Both the position numbers and the translations under genes were made by a program. The notes under the pieces were generated by a model that had not been told where the DNA came from, did not search any database, and was given only the letters and a program-made list of their open reading frames with translations. This document shows, one piece after another, positions 34,282-43,955 of a DNA stretch of 44,144 bases. The stretch covers positions 1 through 44,144 of the forward strand of contig JAEOTV010000115.1 in NCBI GenBank assembly GCA_016839635.1, in the 5' to 3' direction. How positions within the stretch are numbered: the stretch's first letter is position 1; each line of letters opens with the position of its first letter. This stretch comes from Promethearchaeota archaeon. GTDB taxonomy: Archaea > Asgardarchaeota > Lokiarchaeia > Sigynarchaeales > SOKP01.

Positions 34282-34851
34282 TTATAATTTCTGCATTATT
34301 TCTTTAATAATCTCAATAATCTGATCAGCTACTTTTTGGATAGTATCTGTAAGGTGAAATTCGAAAAACGGAAGATCTTCATGCTCACTTCGCTCCTCGA
34401 TTGAAAATTCATCTTCCTTATATAAATTTAACTCCAAAAATCCATCAAGACTTTCTGGTACAATTCCAATCATAAAAACCTTTAAATCTGTTAGCTTTTC
34501 TATTAATAAATCGACAACTAAATGGATTGGAATTGTATGTGATGATATTGGAACAGATTCTTGAATATTTTCTCGTTCAATTATAGCAATAGTGCCAGGA
34601 GGTTTACTTAAAGTACAAGTATCAAAAAGGATGAGATGGGATGGGTGAAATTCTATAACATCATCAATTCTACTCATGGCATCTATTCCAGCATTAATAA
34701 ATAGGTATTTTTCATTTGAAAATTTTAAAAGTTCACTTATGATATATGGTCCTACTCCATCATCACTTAGTTTTTCTTCACCAATTCCTATAAAAACTAA
34801 CCTATTAGCATCCTGTAGTTTTTCTAGGAGTTTAGAATGTAATTCTTTCAT
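34282..34851 (-). CDS. Hydrogenase-maturation-type endopeptidase (HycI/HyaD family)
   Basis: A 189-residue protein with the family order: LVFIGIGEEKLSDDGVGPY (N-terminal strand and first metal-ligand Asp), LILFDTCTLSKPPGTI (second Asp), SSHTIPIHLVVDLL (His ligand) and KVFMIGIVPES. The usual Gly-x-Gly-Asn loop reads GIGEE, so Asn is replaced. The family cleaves the C-terminus of [NiFe]-hydrogenase large subunits. No hydrogenase is in the window, so the partner lies elsewhere. Confidence 0.88.
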   Translation of the reverse strand: MKELHSKLLEKLQDANRLVFIGIGEEKLSDDGVGPYIISELLKFSNEKYLFINAGIDAMSRIDDVIEFHPSHLILFDTCTLSKPPGTIAIIERENIQESVPISSHTIPIHLVVDLLIEKLTDLKVFMIGIVPESLDGFLELNLYKEDEFSIEERSEHEDLPFFEFHLTDTIQKVADQIIEIIKEIMQKL

Positions 34852-35093
34852 TGATATAAATGTTTTTTTTATATGAATAAATATTAGAACTCTAAATTTG
34901 TGTATGATATTGAAACGACTTATTAATATTATGAAAAATTAATTAACTTGTAGATTAATAATTTTATATTTAAGAAATATCAAATATAATTTTTATAAAG
35001 GCATTATTCTCCATAATTGCTCTTTTATAACAAAACGCGAGCTTTTATACAAAATAATAATATATTGAAAAATTTCCTCTGAGAGGATGATAT

Positions 35094-37703
35094 TTGGATA
35101 AAAAAGTTAATGAAGATATTTTTTCAAATAAAGAATTCAAAACGATAATAAATAATTTAGACATAGTATATTTTAGAGGAGAATTTAAAGGAAAATTACT
35201 ATTTCATAATTCTGCTCTTAATAGAATCCTCGGATTAGATCCTTCAATAGATTTAACTGGATCTCCAGCATCTCAGTTTTTTTCTTATCCTGAATTACAA
35301 CAGAAATATTATGGTGAATTAGAAAAGAATGGATTTGTCAAAGATTTTATTGTTGAAATAAAGAAGCTTAATGATCAGCCTCTTTTTATACAAATTAATT
35401 CTCATCTAGTTAATGGAAATAAGGAAAAAATACTTGTAGAAGGAACAGCTACAGATATCACTGAAAAATATATAATTGAGCAAAATTTAAAAACTATAGA
35501 AAAAAAATTTAAGCTAATTGCTAACAATACAACTGATTTAATTGCCATATTAAATAAAAATTTTGAACATATATATATCAATGAAAATGCATACTCCTCT
35601 GTTTTAGGATATGGAAAGGAAGAGGTTCTTGGAAAAAGACCTAGAGATTTTACTCATCCAGATGACCTTAAACGTGTTTCTAAATCATTGAGAAAAGGTT
35701 TGTTAAAGGGTGATGTTTCGGAAAAATATAGAACTAGGCATAAAAATGGAGATTATATATGGATTGAACTCAAAGGGAAATTTCTGTATGAAAATGGTCA
35801 AATAATAGGAGCAATTTTAATTTCAAGAGATATTACAAAAAGTCAGGAAACTGAGCACAAGTTAAGAGAATCTGAAGAAATGTACCGACTCATCACCGAA
35901 AATGCAAATGATGTTATAGGAATTGTTAACAATAAATTCATTTTTGAATTTTCAAATCAGCAAGCCACGTTTAATATTTTAGGATATAATTCTTCAGAAG
36001 TTGTTGGAAAAAGTGTATTCGATTTCTTGCACCATTCAGACAGAGACAAAGGACTCAAATCTCTTCTACAAGGTCTAAATGAAAAAGAAGGGATTACTGA
36101 AATAAGAGCAATGCATAAAAAAGGGAAATGTGTTTGGTTGGAGGTAAAGGGTAAAGTTTTTATTGATAAAGATGGTGAAAATAAAGGAATTTTGATAGCT
36201 CGTGATGTTACGCAGCGTAAGGATGCAGAGATAAAACTAAAAGAATCAGAAGAAAAATATAGAAGTTTGGTTGAAGATGCACAAGAGGGAGTTTGGGCTT
36301 TAGATGAGGAAGAAAATACCATATTTGTTAATCCAAAAATATGTGAAATGCTTGGTTATACTAAAAATGAAATGATAGGAAAAAATTTACACTCATTCAC
36401 TCCTGAGTCAATTGAACCATTAACACAGGGTAATCGGTCAAAACGTGAAAAAGGAATTAAAGATACCTACGAATTTCAATTACTAAAGAAGGATGGGAGT
36501 ATAATTTATATTGAAGTACATGCAGCTCCTATAATGGATGAGGCTCAAAATTATAAAGGTTCATTTGCCTATATTACTGATATTACAAAAGGGAAAAAAG
36601 CAATTCAAAAAATACAAGAATCTGAAAATAAATATAGAACTTTGTTTGAATCAAGTACTGATGGAATATATTCCGCAAATATGGAAGGACGGTTTATTGA
36701 AGTTAATCAGGCATTTCTTGAAATGATCGGATACTCAAGAAAAGAACTTCTAGAACTGAATAATCGTCAGATAACTCCATCGAAATGGTATGAAACAGAA
36801 GATAATAACCTTTTGGCTCAATTATCTATAGGTGAAAGCAAGGTCTATGAAAAAGAATTTATACATAAAAATGGTAATATCCTACCAGTTAGTATTAGAT
36901 TTTGGATTTTACAAGATGAGCAAGGTGATCCCTATAGAATATGGGCAATTATAAGGGATATAACAGAAAGCAAAAAGATGGAGTTTAAATTAAAAGAAAT
37001 TAATAGATTAAAATCAGAATTTTTAAGGAGAGCTTCTCATGAATTAAAAACTCCATTAGTTTCTATTAAAGGATTCTCTGAGTTAATTTTATCAAAATAT
37101 TCAGAAGATTTAAATCTAGATATAAATTCAAGTTTGGAAGAAATAAATAAAGGATGCGAAAGATTACAGAGTATAATTAATAACCTTTTACAGACCTCTA
37201 AATTAGAATCAACTGAATTTAAACCAAAACTTGAAAGGGAAGATTTATCTTTTCTTATTAATTATTGTGCAGAGGAATTGCACCCTCTTATAGCAAAAAG
37301 AGAACATTCAATTAATATAGAGATTCCTGAATCCGTAATAACAAAATTTGAAAAGGAAGAAATTCATGATGTAATTTCAAATTTACTCATAAATGCAATA
37401 AAATATACACCTCCTAAAGGATGGATTGATATTAAGACCAAAATTTTAGAAGATTTTATAGTTGTTTCAATAAAAGATAACGGAATTGGATTCACTGAAG
37501 AAGAAAAAAATAAAATTTTTCAACAATTTGGAAAAGTGGAACGATATGGGCAAGGATTAGATTTAGGAATTGATGGATCTGGGTTAGGTTTATATATTTC
37601 TAAAAAAATAGTAGAATCTCATGGTGGGAAAATTTGGATGGAATCTGAAGGAAGAAATAAAGGGAGTACTTTTTATTTTTCACTTCCACTTATTAAGGAT
37701 TAG
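35094..37703 (+). CDS. Soluble multi-PAS sensor histidine kinase
   Basis: An 869-residue kinase starting at TTG with GAGAGGATGAT just upstream. Five PAS units (about 13-128, 132-250, 258-373, 381-500, 508-628), most ending in a PAC-like DIT segment, precede HisKA with phosphoacceptor His649 (SHELKTPLVSIKGF). The ATPase domain has the N box INAIKYTPP, the D795-x-G G1 box (DNGIGF) and the G2 box GSGLGLYI near 828. No transmembrane segment, so it senses in the cytosol (redox, light or ligand unknown). No response regulator is adjacent. Confidence 0.93.
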   Translation: MDKKVNEDIFSNKEFKTIINNLDIVYFRGEFKGKLLFHNSALNRILGLDPSIDLTGSPASQFFSYPELQQKYYGELEKNGFVKDFIVEIKKLNDQPLFIQINSHLVNGNKEKILVEGTATDITEKYIIEQNLKTIEKKFKLIANNTTDLIAILNKNFEHIYINENAYSSVLGYGKEEVLGKRPRDFTHPDDLKRVSKSLRKGLLKGDVSEKYRTRHKNGDYIWIELKGKFLYENGQIIGAILISRDITKSQETEHKLRESEEMYRLITENANDVIGIVNNKFIFEFSNQQATFNILGYNSSEVVGKSVFDFLHHSDRDKGLKSLLQGLNEKEGITEIRAMHKKGKCVWLEVKGKVFIDKDGENKGILIARDVTQRKDAEIKLKESEEKYRSLVEDAQEGVWALDEEENTIFVNPKICEMLGYTKNEMIGKNLHSFTPESIEPLTQGNRSKREKGIKDTYEFQLLKKDGSIIYIEVHAAPIMDEAQNYKGSFAYITDITKGKKAIQKIQESENKYRTLFESSTDGIYSANMEGRFIEVNQAFLEMIGYSRKELLELNNRQITPSKWYETEDNNLLAQLSIGESKVYEKEFIHKNGNILPVSIRFWILQDEQGDPYRIWAIIRDITESKKMEFKLKEINRLKSEFLRRASHELKTPLVSIKGFSELILSKYSEDLNLDINSSLEEINKGCERLQSIINNLLQTSKLESTEFKPKLEREDLSFLINYCAEELHPLIAKREHSINIEIPESVITKFEKEEIHDVISNLLINAIKYTPPKGWIDIKTKILEDFIVVSIKDNGIGFTEEEKNKIFQQFGKVERYGQGLDLGIDGSGLGLYISKKIVESHGGKIWMESEGRNKGSTFYFSLPLIKD

Positions 37704-37720
37704 TGTTGAAGATAATAATA

Positions 37721-37760
37721 TAGGAATACAAATTCCTACCTATCCTTTATATTTTTATTT
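37721..37760 (+). terminator. Hairpin with T-rich tail after the histidine kinase
   Basis: TAGGAAT (37721-37727) pairs with ATTCCTA (37732-37738) around a 4-base loop, followed by a T-rich tract. Confidence 0.5.
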
Positions 37761-37820
37761 TACTTTATTATAAAATAGAGAGAAATACACGTAAAAATTC
37801 ATTAACTATAAATAATTCAT

Positions 37821-38450
37821 ATGTATTGTCATATAATGGAAGATTTAAATGAAAAAACTGAGAAAGTTCAATTAGAAGGGATAATTGAAAAAGATAAGGT
37901 TATACTTTCAGATAGTAAAGCATTTGAAGAATTCTATAGTACATCTTATATAGGCACAATAGAGACAAGGAGTAATAAGAAAGAAATTTTAGTCTTAGAA
38001 TCAATAGAAGTGTTATTACTATGTGAAAGGAATCGGATTTTGCTATGGGAAGAAAATGATAAGACCAAGCAATTATATGATTTTGAAGGTCTATTGACGT
38101 ATTTTACCCAATTTGATGAGAGATTATGGGAGAAGTATATTATTTACATGGATTTAAGAAAAAGAGGGTACATCGTCCGCACAGGTTATGGAGATGGTTT
38201 GGATTTTAGGGTTTATAAGAGAGGGGCTGATTTTGAAAAGGATTCAGCAAAATTTTTAATATTTCCTGTATTTGAAGGGAATCCTGTTGAACTGAGAGAT
38301 TTAGATAAAATGTCCAGAGTTGCTATGAGCTCTCGAAAAGATCTTATTGTTGCTACCGTTGATAGGTTAAGCAAACCCATTTATTATTCTGTTAAAAAAT
38401 TTCAAATTTTAAATAAAGGAGAAGAAGACGCAATAGATAATGCCAAATAA
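37821..38450 (+). CDS. tRNA-splicing endonuclease family subunit (EndA-like) with catalytic His replaced
   Basis: A 209-residue EndA-family protein. The C-terminal nuclease fold is clear: WEKYIIYMDLRKRGYIVRTG, DFRVYKRG, AKFLIFPVFEG and MSSRKDLIVATVD. Aligned to Methanocaldococcus EndA, Tyr132 and Lys173 match catalytic Tyr115 and Lys156 with exact spacing, but the His125 position is Ser142. It could be a structural subunit of an alpha2-beta2 enzyme, or a catalytic one with altered chemistry. A TATA-like ACTATAAATAA lies 26 bases before an in-frame ATG at 37836, so the true start may be there. Its end overlaps the PIN-ATPase start by 11 bases. Confidence 0.85.
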   Translation: MYCHIMEDLNEKTEKVQLEGIIEKDKVILSDSKAFEEFYSTSYIGTIETRSNKKEILVLESIEVLLLCERNRILLWEENDKTKQLYDFEGLLTYFTQFDERLWEKYIIYMDLRKRGYIVRTGYGDGLDFRVYKRGADFEKDSAKFLIFPVFEGNPVELRDLDKMSRVAMSSRKDLIVATVDRLSKPIYYSVKKFQILNKGEEDAIDNAK

Positions 38451-40098
38451 ATTCACTTGTGATACCTCAGTAATTTTTAATGGTCAGATCATTAATTTAA
38501 TTGAAGATGGAGAATTAGGGGAAAACCCAGAAATATTTATTTCGAATGTGGTAATAGCTGAAGTTGAATATAGAACTAACATTCAGAAAGAGATTGGCTT
38601 CTTTGGTTTGAATGTCTTAAAACAATTAAGAAAGCTTCATGAAGAAGGTGTGATTGCTCTTCATGTTATAGGGAAAAGACCTACGAGAGAAGAAATAAAA
38701 ATGGCTCCAGGTGGAGAGTTAGATGCGTTAATTAGAGAATCAGCATCAGAAAATGGTGCAACTTTAATCACTTCAGACCGAATTCAAGGAGATATGGGAG
38801 TTTTTGAAGGTTTGGATGTTTTATTTACTTGGGAAAAAAAAATTCAGAGAGAAAAAGAACCTCTTTCTCTAAAATTATTAGAATTTTTTGATGAAACGAC
38901 TATGAGTGTTCACCTTAAAAGAAATCTACCACCTTATGCTAAGAAAGGTGCTCCTGGTAGATGGCATCTTGAGAAAGTTAGCGAAGAGCCATTAAGCCCA
39001 CAAATGATTGAGGATATTGCTCTTGAAATTATTGAGAATGTACGAGAGGATCAACACTCATTTATTGAAATTGAAAGAGAAGGTGCTGTTGTAGCACAGT
39101 TACGTGAGTTTAGGATAGTACTTACTCGACCCCCTTTTTCTAATGATGTAGAAATAACTGCGGTTAGGCCCCTGGTAAGTTTAAGTTTATCTGATTATTC
39201 AATTGATAACAGGTTACAGAAAAGATTGGAAAAAGCAGAAGGAATCCTTGTTGCTGGTGCACCGGGAGCTGGAAAATCAACTTTTTCAGCAGCATTAGCG
39301 AATTATTATTGGAGTCAAGATAAAGTGATTAAAACACTTGAAAGTGTAAGAGATTTACAAGTAGAACCCGAAATAACGCAATATACTAAATTAGAAGGAA
39401 GTCTTGAGAATTCAGCAGATATTCTCTTGCTTGTAAGACCTGATTTTACAATTTTTGATGAGGTAAGAACTACAAAAGATTTTGAAGTTTACTCAGATTT
39501 CAGATTATCTGGAGTGGGTATGGTTGGCGTAGTCCATTCATCATCTGCTATAGATGCTATTCAAAGATTTATTGGGCGTATAGAACTCGGAATGTTACCC
39601 TCAATAATAGATACAATTATTTTTATTAAAGGTGGTGATATTTCAAGCGTATTAGTAATTAAAATGACTGTAAAAGTTCCTTCAGGATTTAGAGATAGAG
39701 ATTTAGCTAGACCTGTGGTTGAAGTTAGGGACTATAAAACTAGGCAATTAGAGTATGAGATCTATTCATTTGGTCAAGATATCGTAATAAATCCTATAAA
39801 ACCTGGAAGAACAAAAGATAAATCTACTCAATATAGGGAGTTAACTAAATATGGAAGAAATAAACCAAAAAGAGAAAGGATCAATCTCGAAATAGAAATA
39901 GTGAGAGATAGAATTATTTTAAAAGCAGCTCCAGAGTATGCTAGTCAAAATATAGTAATTTTCTCCAATCTTGAGGAAATTTTTACCGGTTCTTTAAGTA
40001 GAAAAGGTGAAATTAATTTATCCTTGTCTAATAAAGAAGGGAGAAAAATTCTAAAAGAATTTGATAGGAAAAGAGATATATATGCCAGAATAAAATAA
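38440..40098 (+). CDS. PIN domain / KH-domain ATPase (COG1855 type)
   Basis: A 552-residue archaeal protein. An N-terminal PIN nuclease domain (about 1-125, acidic residues in FTCDTSVIF, LDALIRES and ITSDRIQGD) is followed by a PilT/VirB11-like ATPase with Walker A GAPGAGKST (about 273-281) and an acidic FTIFDEVRT segment. The C-terminal 85 residues look KH-like. Orthologues are widespread in archaea; a role in RNA processing or ribosome-linked quality control is inferred. The gene overlaps the EndA-like gene by 11 bases, so the two are translationally coupled. Confidence 0.92.
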   Translation: MPNKFTCDTSVIFNGQIINLIEDGELGENPEIFISNVVIAEVEYRTNIQKEIGFFGLNVLKQLRKLHEEGVIALHVIGKRPTREEIKMAPGGELDALIRESASENGATLITSDRIQGDMGVFEGLDVLFTWEKKIQREKEPLSLKLLEFFDETTMSVHLKRNLPPYAKKGAPGRWHLEKVSEEPLSPQMIEDIALEIIENVREDQHSFIEIEREGAVVAQLREFRIVLTRPPFSNDVEITAVRPLVSLSLSDYSIDNRLQKRLEKAEGILVAGAPGAGKSTFSAALANYYWSQDKVIKTLESVRDLQVEPEITQYTKLEGSLENSADILLLVRPDFTIFDEVRTTKDFEVYSDFRLSGVGMVGVVHSSSAIDAIQRFIGRIELGMLPSIIDTIIFIKGGDISSVLVIKMTVKVPSGFRDRDLARPVVEVRDYKTRQLEYEIYSFGQDIVINPIKPGRTKDKSTQYRELTKYGRNKPKRERINLEIEIVRDRIILKAAPEYASQNIVIFSNLEEIFTGSLSRKGEINLSLSNKEGRKILKEFDRKRDIYARIK

Positions 40099-40160
40099 TA
40101 AGTTCTATATCCTAGAACCCACATGCTTTGATTTATATCTTTTCAGAGATCTAGGTATTT

Positions 40161-41024
40161 TTAAAATTTTTTTCTTTTTGGAGTATTATGTTCAAAATTG
40201 ACTTGTTGATAATTTTTATCAAGATCAATATTTAAAATCTTTTTGAGATTTTCAGCAAGACTACTTAATTTATTGGCAGTGGCGGTTATTTCTTCCATTG
40301 AAGCTGATTGTTCTTCAGTAGCAGAACTTATTTCTTCCATTGATGTAGAAATTGATTGAATTTTTGTAATTATTATATCAATTTTTCCTCCAGACTTTAT
40401 AACTATATTTTTTGACTCTGCTGCTAATTTTCGAACTTCATCAGCCACAACAGCGAAACCACGACCATATTCTCCGACTCTTCCTGCTTCTATACTAGCA
40501 TTCAAGGCAAGTAAGTTAGTTTGATCCGAAACATCTCTAATGATTTGCATTATTTCTTGAATATCATCAGTCGAAACCATAACATCTTGGCTCTCATACG
40601 CAGTTTTCTGAGCAGAAAATGTGATCTCTTCCGATGTTACATTTACCTCACTAGCGCTTGCTGCTAATTCCGTAGCAACATTTGCTACGTTTATAGTCAT
40701 TTCCGAGCTAGCCTTTATTACATTATCAACAAGATTCTTTAATTGAGCAGTTTTATTTTTAATAATCCGAATATTATACCAACCGCTAAAAACCATAAAA
40801 GGTACCCCAATTAATATCATAGTGATAAAAATTATTGGATTATTTGGATCAATATTCTGAGATAGAATAACCATGAAAGCCGTTGAAGCTAATCCTAGTA
40901 TGACCACTCTAAATTCTAAGGATTTTATTTTTCGACCTGAAATTAACCAATAGGTAATTGACATAAAAAAAATAAAAACAACAATAAATAGAGGATTAAC
41001 TCTAGTGATTCCTTGATATAACAA
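40161..41024 (-). CDS. Chemoreceptor-like protein with MCP signalling domain
   Basis: A 287-residue protein with three membrane segments (about 11-29, 37-56, 63-82), no extracellular sensing domain and no clear HAMP. The cytosolic part has a short methyl-accepting chemotaxis signalling hairpin, its tip reading [21 protein letters not shown] (residues about 165-185), then [18 protein letters not shown]. Likely talks to a CheA/CheW pair encoded elsewhere. The compact membrane-only input suggests sensing of membrane state or an interacting protein. Confidence 0.88.
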   Translation of the reverse strand: MLYQGITRVNPLFIVVFIFFMSITYWLISGRKIKSLEFRVVILGLASTAFMVILSQNIDPNNPIIFITMILIGVPFMVFSGWYNIRIIKNKTAQLKNLVDNVIKASSEMTINVANVATELAASASEVNVTSEEITFSAQKTAYESQDVMVSTDDIQEIMQIIRDVSDQTNLLALNASIEAGRVGEYGRGFAVVADEVRKLAAESKNIVIKSGGKIDIIITKIQSISTSMEEISSATEEQSASMEEITATANKLSSLAENLKKILNIDLDKNYQQVNFEHNTPKRKKF

Positions 41025-41239
41025 AATTTATAGTTTTACTATGTAATTAGGAATTAGTTTGATGATGCTAGATTTTTTATTTAAAGTTTTCCTTTTAATT
41101 GCTAGTTTTATATGGTATAACGGAAATTTTAAAGAATTTAAAATTAGTAAACATTGTACTAATTCTTAAAATTCACTTAAACAAGTAACAGCGAATAATT
41201 TTTAATTTATTTATTAAAAAATACAATAAAGAAAGGATG

Positions 41240-42007
41240 CTAGCTATCGACTATTAATTTTCTTACTAATTCCATTATTGGGGGAAAAACTTCTTCAATT
41301 AAATTATCAAACCTTATATCTACCCAGTCATCATATGGTGTAGCTCCTTTATTAAGGAGTATCAATTTAGCTCCATTTTGTTTTGCTATTCCTGGTAAAT
41401 CCATTGCTGGTGCAACAACTAAGGATGAACCAATTACAAAAAAAACATCAGCCCTTTCAGATCGGATTTCTGATTCTCGAAGCTCATCATAGGGAAGGGA
41501 GTCACCAAAATTTACAATACTTGATATTATTCGGCCACTACAATGAGGACATTTTGGTTGACCTTCTCGAACGGGATAAGTTCTATATCCGGGACCCCAT
41601 TTGCGTTGATCCCAACCAACTTCTTCATATAACATTTTTTTATTGCATGACAAACATTTCATGAAAAATTGATTACCATGAAGCTCAGCTAATATATCAA
41701 AAGGAATTCCTGATTTAGCATGGAGTCCATCAACATTTTGAGAAATGAGATAATTTAACTTGCCCATTTGCAATAGTTCCACAATTGCATAATGATTAGG
41801 ATTTGGTTTTACTTGATCATATGCAACTTTTGGTTTAGGGGGGGGTAAACCCTTATCTCGTCGAGTCCATACACCATCTGGCCCCCTATAATCAGGTAAT
41901 CCACTATCTGTTGAAATTCCCGCTCCAGTAAAAACCACTAATCTTTCAGATTCAGCAATCCATTTAGCAGCTAAATTTATTTTTTCTTCAAAATCCATAA
42001 AAATCAT
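41240..42007 (-). CDS. Sir2-family NAD-dependent protein deacylase
   Basis: A 255-residue sirtuin. Visible: VVFTGAGISTDSGLPDYRG (GAG at 28-30), the NAD/catalytic segment QNVDGLHAKSG, the general base His110 in ELHGN, zinc ligands Cys118, Cys121, Cys153 and Cys156, and GSSLVVAPA. It would remove acetyl or other acyl groups from lysines, e.g. on Alba-like or histone proteins. Two in-frame ATGs at the start (42007 and nine bases later) are both usable. Confidence 0.95.
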   Translation of the reverse strand: MIFMDFEEKINLAAKWIAESERLVVFTGAGISTDSGLPDYRGPDGVWTRRDKGLPPPKPKVAYDQVKPNPNHYAIVELLQMGKLNYLISQNVDGLHAKSGIPFDILAELHGNQFFMKCLSCNKKMLYEEVGWDQRKWGPGYRTYPVREGQPKCPHCSGRIISSIVNFGDSLPYDELRESEIRSERADVFFVIGSSLVVAPAMDLPGIAKQNGAKLILLNKGATPYDDWVDIRFDNLIEEVFPPIMELVRKLIVDS

Positions 42008-42041
42008 AAAAAAAAAGGCTTTAAAAAGATTTTTATAATGC

Positions 42042-43313
42042 TTAATCTATATCACTCAAATTTACACCTTTCGTTTCCTTCAAAAAAATAAGAACTAGAA
42101 TAAAAACTACAAAGAATAGTATACTAAAAGTTAAAAAAGATACTGCTAACCCTTGACTGAAGGTAATTACACTGCTTATAATAAGTCCAACAGTTATACC
42201 TGCTGAACTTGCTAATGTTTTCAACCCGACTCCAGTTCCTCTGGTTTGAGTGGGTATAATTTCTAAAGCCATTATACTAATTAATATTCTTAAACCCCAG
42301 AAGGTTAAATTAGCTAAACCAGCACCTATCATAACCATTATCAAAGCTCCTTCAGTTAAGTTAACTCCGAGAATTATCATTAGAATAGAAACAGGGAAGA
42401 TGATTGAATAGAGATAACATAAAGGTTTTCTTCCAATTTTATCAGCTAATAATCCTGTAATTAAATAACCGATAATAGAAGCAATCCCCATCACCCACAC
42501 AATGGTATCCACATCTTCTGTGGTAAAACTGTTAGATAAAAAATCTTCTCCTACAAGAATGAACAGATTATTTAACCCAATAATTAGGCTGATAATCAGA
42601 ATTATTAAAAATTCTTTTCTTCTAGTAGACTTAAATATTGTTTGAAGATTATTTTTGAAGATATTACGTCTTTCTGCTATTAAAGGCTCATTCTCCTTTA
42701 TTTCCAGGTATTTTGAAGTTTCATTAAATGTAAAAAAGATTATTACGCTCAACGGAATTCCTAATATAACTGCAAAATATGTCATTACTCTCCAATTAAT
42801 TGAAGAAGCAAAATCATGAAAAACAGGTATTAATAAAGCTCCAATTACTCCCCCAATCAGAACTAAATTAGTATATAAGGCTCTTTTGTCAGATGGACTT
42901 TCTTCATTAATATATATTACCCAAATATCTGAATTAAAGAAAAAATACAATAAAAACAAAAATACAGTATAGACTATAATGTTGGTTGAAAAGGAGATGA
43001 AAAGTGATGCAATACCCATTCCAAATACAGTAAAGACTAATAGGTACTTTCTACCCACCTTATCAGCTAGGTATTGATTTAAAAATACAAAATACATTCC
43101 CAATGTTGCTATTGCCACAAAAATTTGAAAGAATGAAATTGCTGCATCTCCAGATAGATATGGAAAAAATTCAGTGGATATGTCAGAGACTACAACATTT
43201 AAATAATTCGTTGTATAAGTATCAAGTATTTCAACGAAAATTAATATAAAAATCATATATTTAAAATAGGAGAAAAACCGTTTATTATTTGGTTTACTTT
43301 TGCTATTATTCAT
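42042..43313 (-). CDS. Major facilitator superfamily transporter, sugar-porter-like
   Basis: A 423-residue permease with about 12 transmembrane helices. It carries both loop motifs: LADKVGRKYLLVF after helix 2 and LLADKIGRKPLCYLYS in the second half. The C-terminal PTQTRGTGVGLKTLASSAG resembles the sugar-porter/metabolite group. It lies upstream of the sirtuin on the same strand, with 34 bases between. Substrate unknown. Confidence 0.9.
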   Translation of the reverse strand: MNNSKSKPNNKRFFSYFKYMIFILIFVEILDTYTTNYLNVVVSDISTEFFPYLSGDAAISFFQIFVAIATLGMYFVFLNQYLADKVGRKYLLVFTVFGMGIASLFISFSTNIIVYTVFLFLLYFFFNSDIWVIYINEESPSDKRALYTNLVLIGGVIGALLIPVFHDFASSINWRVMTYFAVILGIPLSVIIFFTFNETSKYLEIKENEPLIAERRNIFKNNLQTIFKSTRRKEFLIILIISLIIGLNNLFILVGEDFLSNSFTTEDVDTIVWVMGIASIIGYLITGLLADKIGRKPLCYLYSIIFPVSILMIILGVNLTEGALIMVMIGAGLANLTFWGLRILISIMALEIIPTQTRGTGVGLKTLASSAGITVGLIISSVITFSQGLAVSFLTFSILFFVVFILVLIFLKETKGVNLSDID

Positions 43314-43554
43314 GTTTACATATTTCTACCTTCATAAATTAAAATCTTCTTCTTTTCATTTTCAAAAAATGGCGTATTTTAAATATGTACAGTTGTATAC
43401 AAAATCGTTAGATACCATGTATCAGCAAGAAGAAGGGGTATTATAGGCCCTTATAAGCTTTTGCTTTAATCAAGATTTAAATAAAAATTATTTGATCTTT
43501 TAATTAGCACTACAGAGGTTAAGGATTATTTTATCATATACTATTAATTTTGAC

Positions 43555-43923
43555 ATGGAAGCTTTAAAAAATACTGGAAGTAAATATGAAAAGGTAAAGT
43601 ATACTCCAGAACAATCTAAATTAATTGATGAGATATCTAAAGTTTTATGTATAATTATTCAAATTCCAGAAATCGCAATGAAGGGTATTGTGTGGAATGC
43701 TCTAAGAGAATGGCAGTTAAAAAATAAAAAAACAATTGCTGAAATATCAAAATTATCTATTGCTAGACGTTTAAATGCTGTTAAAGAAATTTTTTATCAA
43801 GGAAACAAGATTTTAAAAAGTATGTTGAAACAACCAAAATCTAAAAACGAGATTTTTTTAGATATTGCATTTGAAAAAGCATTCAAATATTACCTTAATT
43901 ATATATACCAAAATTCTCAATAA
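43555..43923 (+). CDS. Small all-helical hypothetical protein
   Basis: A 122-residue basic helical protein (e.g. YTPEQSKLIDEISKV; IPEIAMKGIVWNALREWQ). The segment from about residue 18 to 75 has a faint likeness to PCP_red-type small domains (aromatic-TPE start, IP, then a charged helix), but this is not enough to name it. Start at ATG 43555 with no strong ribosome-binding site. The 241-base gap upstream has a TTGTATACAA palindrome (43393-43402). Confidence 0.55.
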   Translation: MEALKNTGSKYEKVKYTPEQSKLIDEISKVLCIIIQIPEIAMKGIVWNALREWQLKNKKTIAEISKLSIARRLNAVKEIFYQGNKILKSMLKQPKSKNEIFLDIAFEKAFKYYLNYIYQNSQ

Positions 43924-43955
43924 TATGGTTCCTTTTGGAAACATAAGTACCAAAA

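Noticed and set aside
35957..36322. 121-codon serine-rich minus-strand frame inside the histidine kinase gene
   Set aside because: It is a mirror of the PAS-repeat coding strand, with no start signal and no recognisable domain.
41062..41169. 35-codon hydrophobic plus-strand frame (MMLDFLFKVFLLIASF)
   Set aside because: It lies in A+T-rich intergenic DNA between two minus-strand genes. Hydrophobic runs arise by chance in T-rich sequence, and nothing supports expression.
43369..43446. Small plus-strand frame starting MAYFKYVQLYTKS
   Set aside because: Only 25 codons, no ribosome-binding site, and it lies in the promoter region between two divergent genes. Probably chance.
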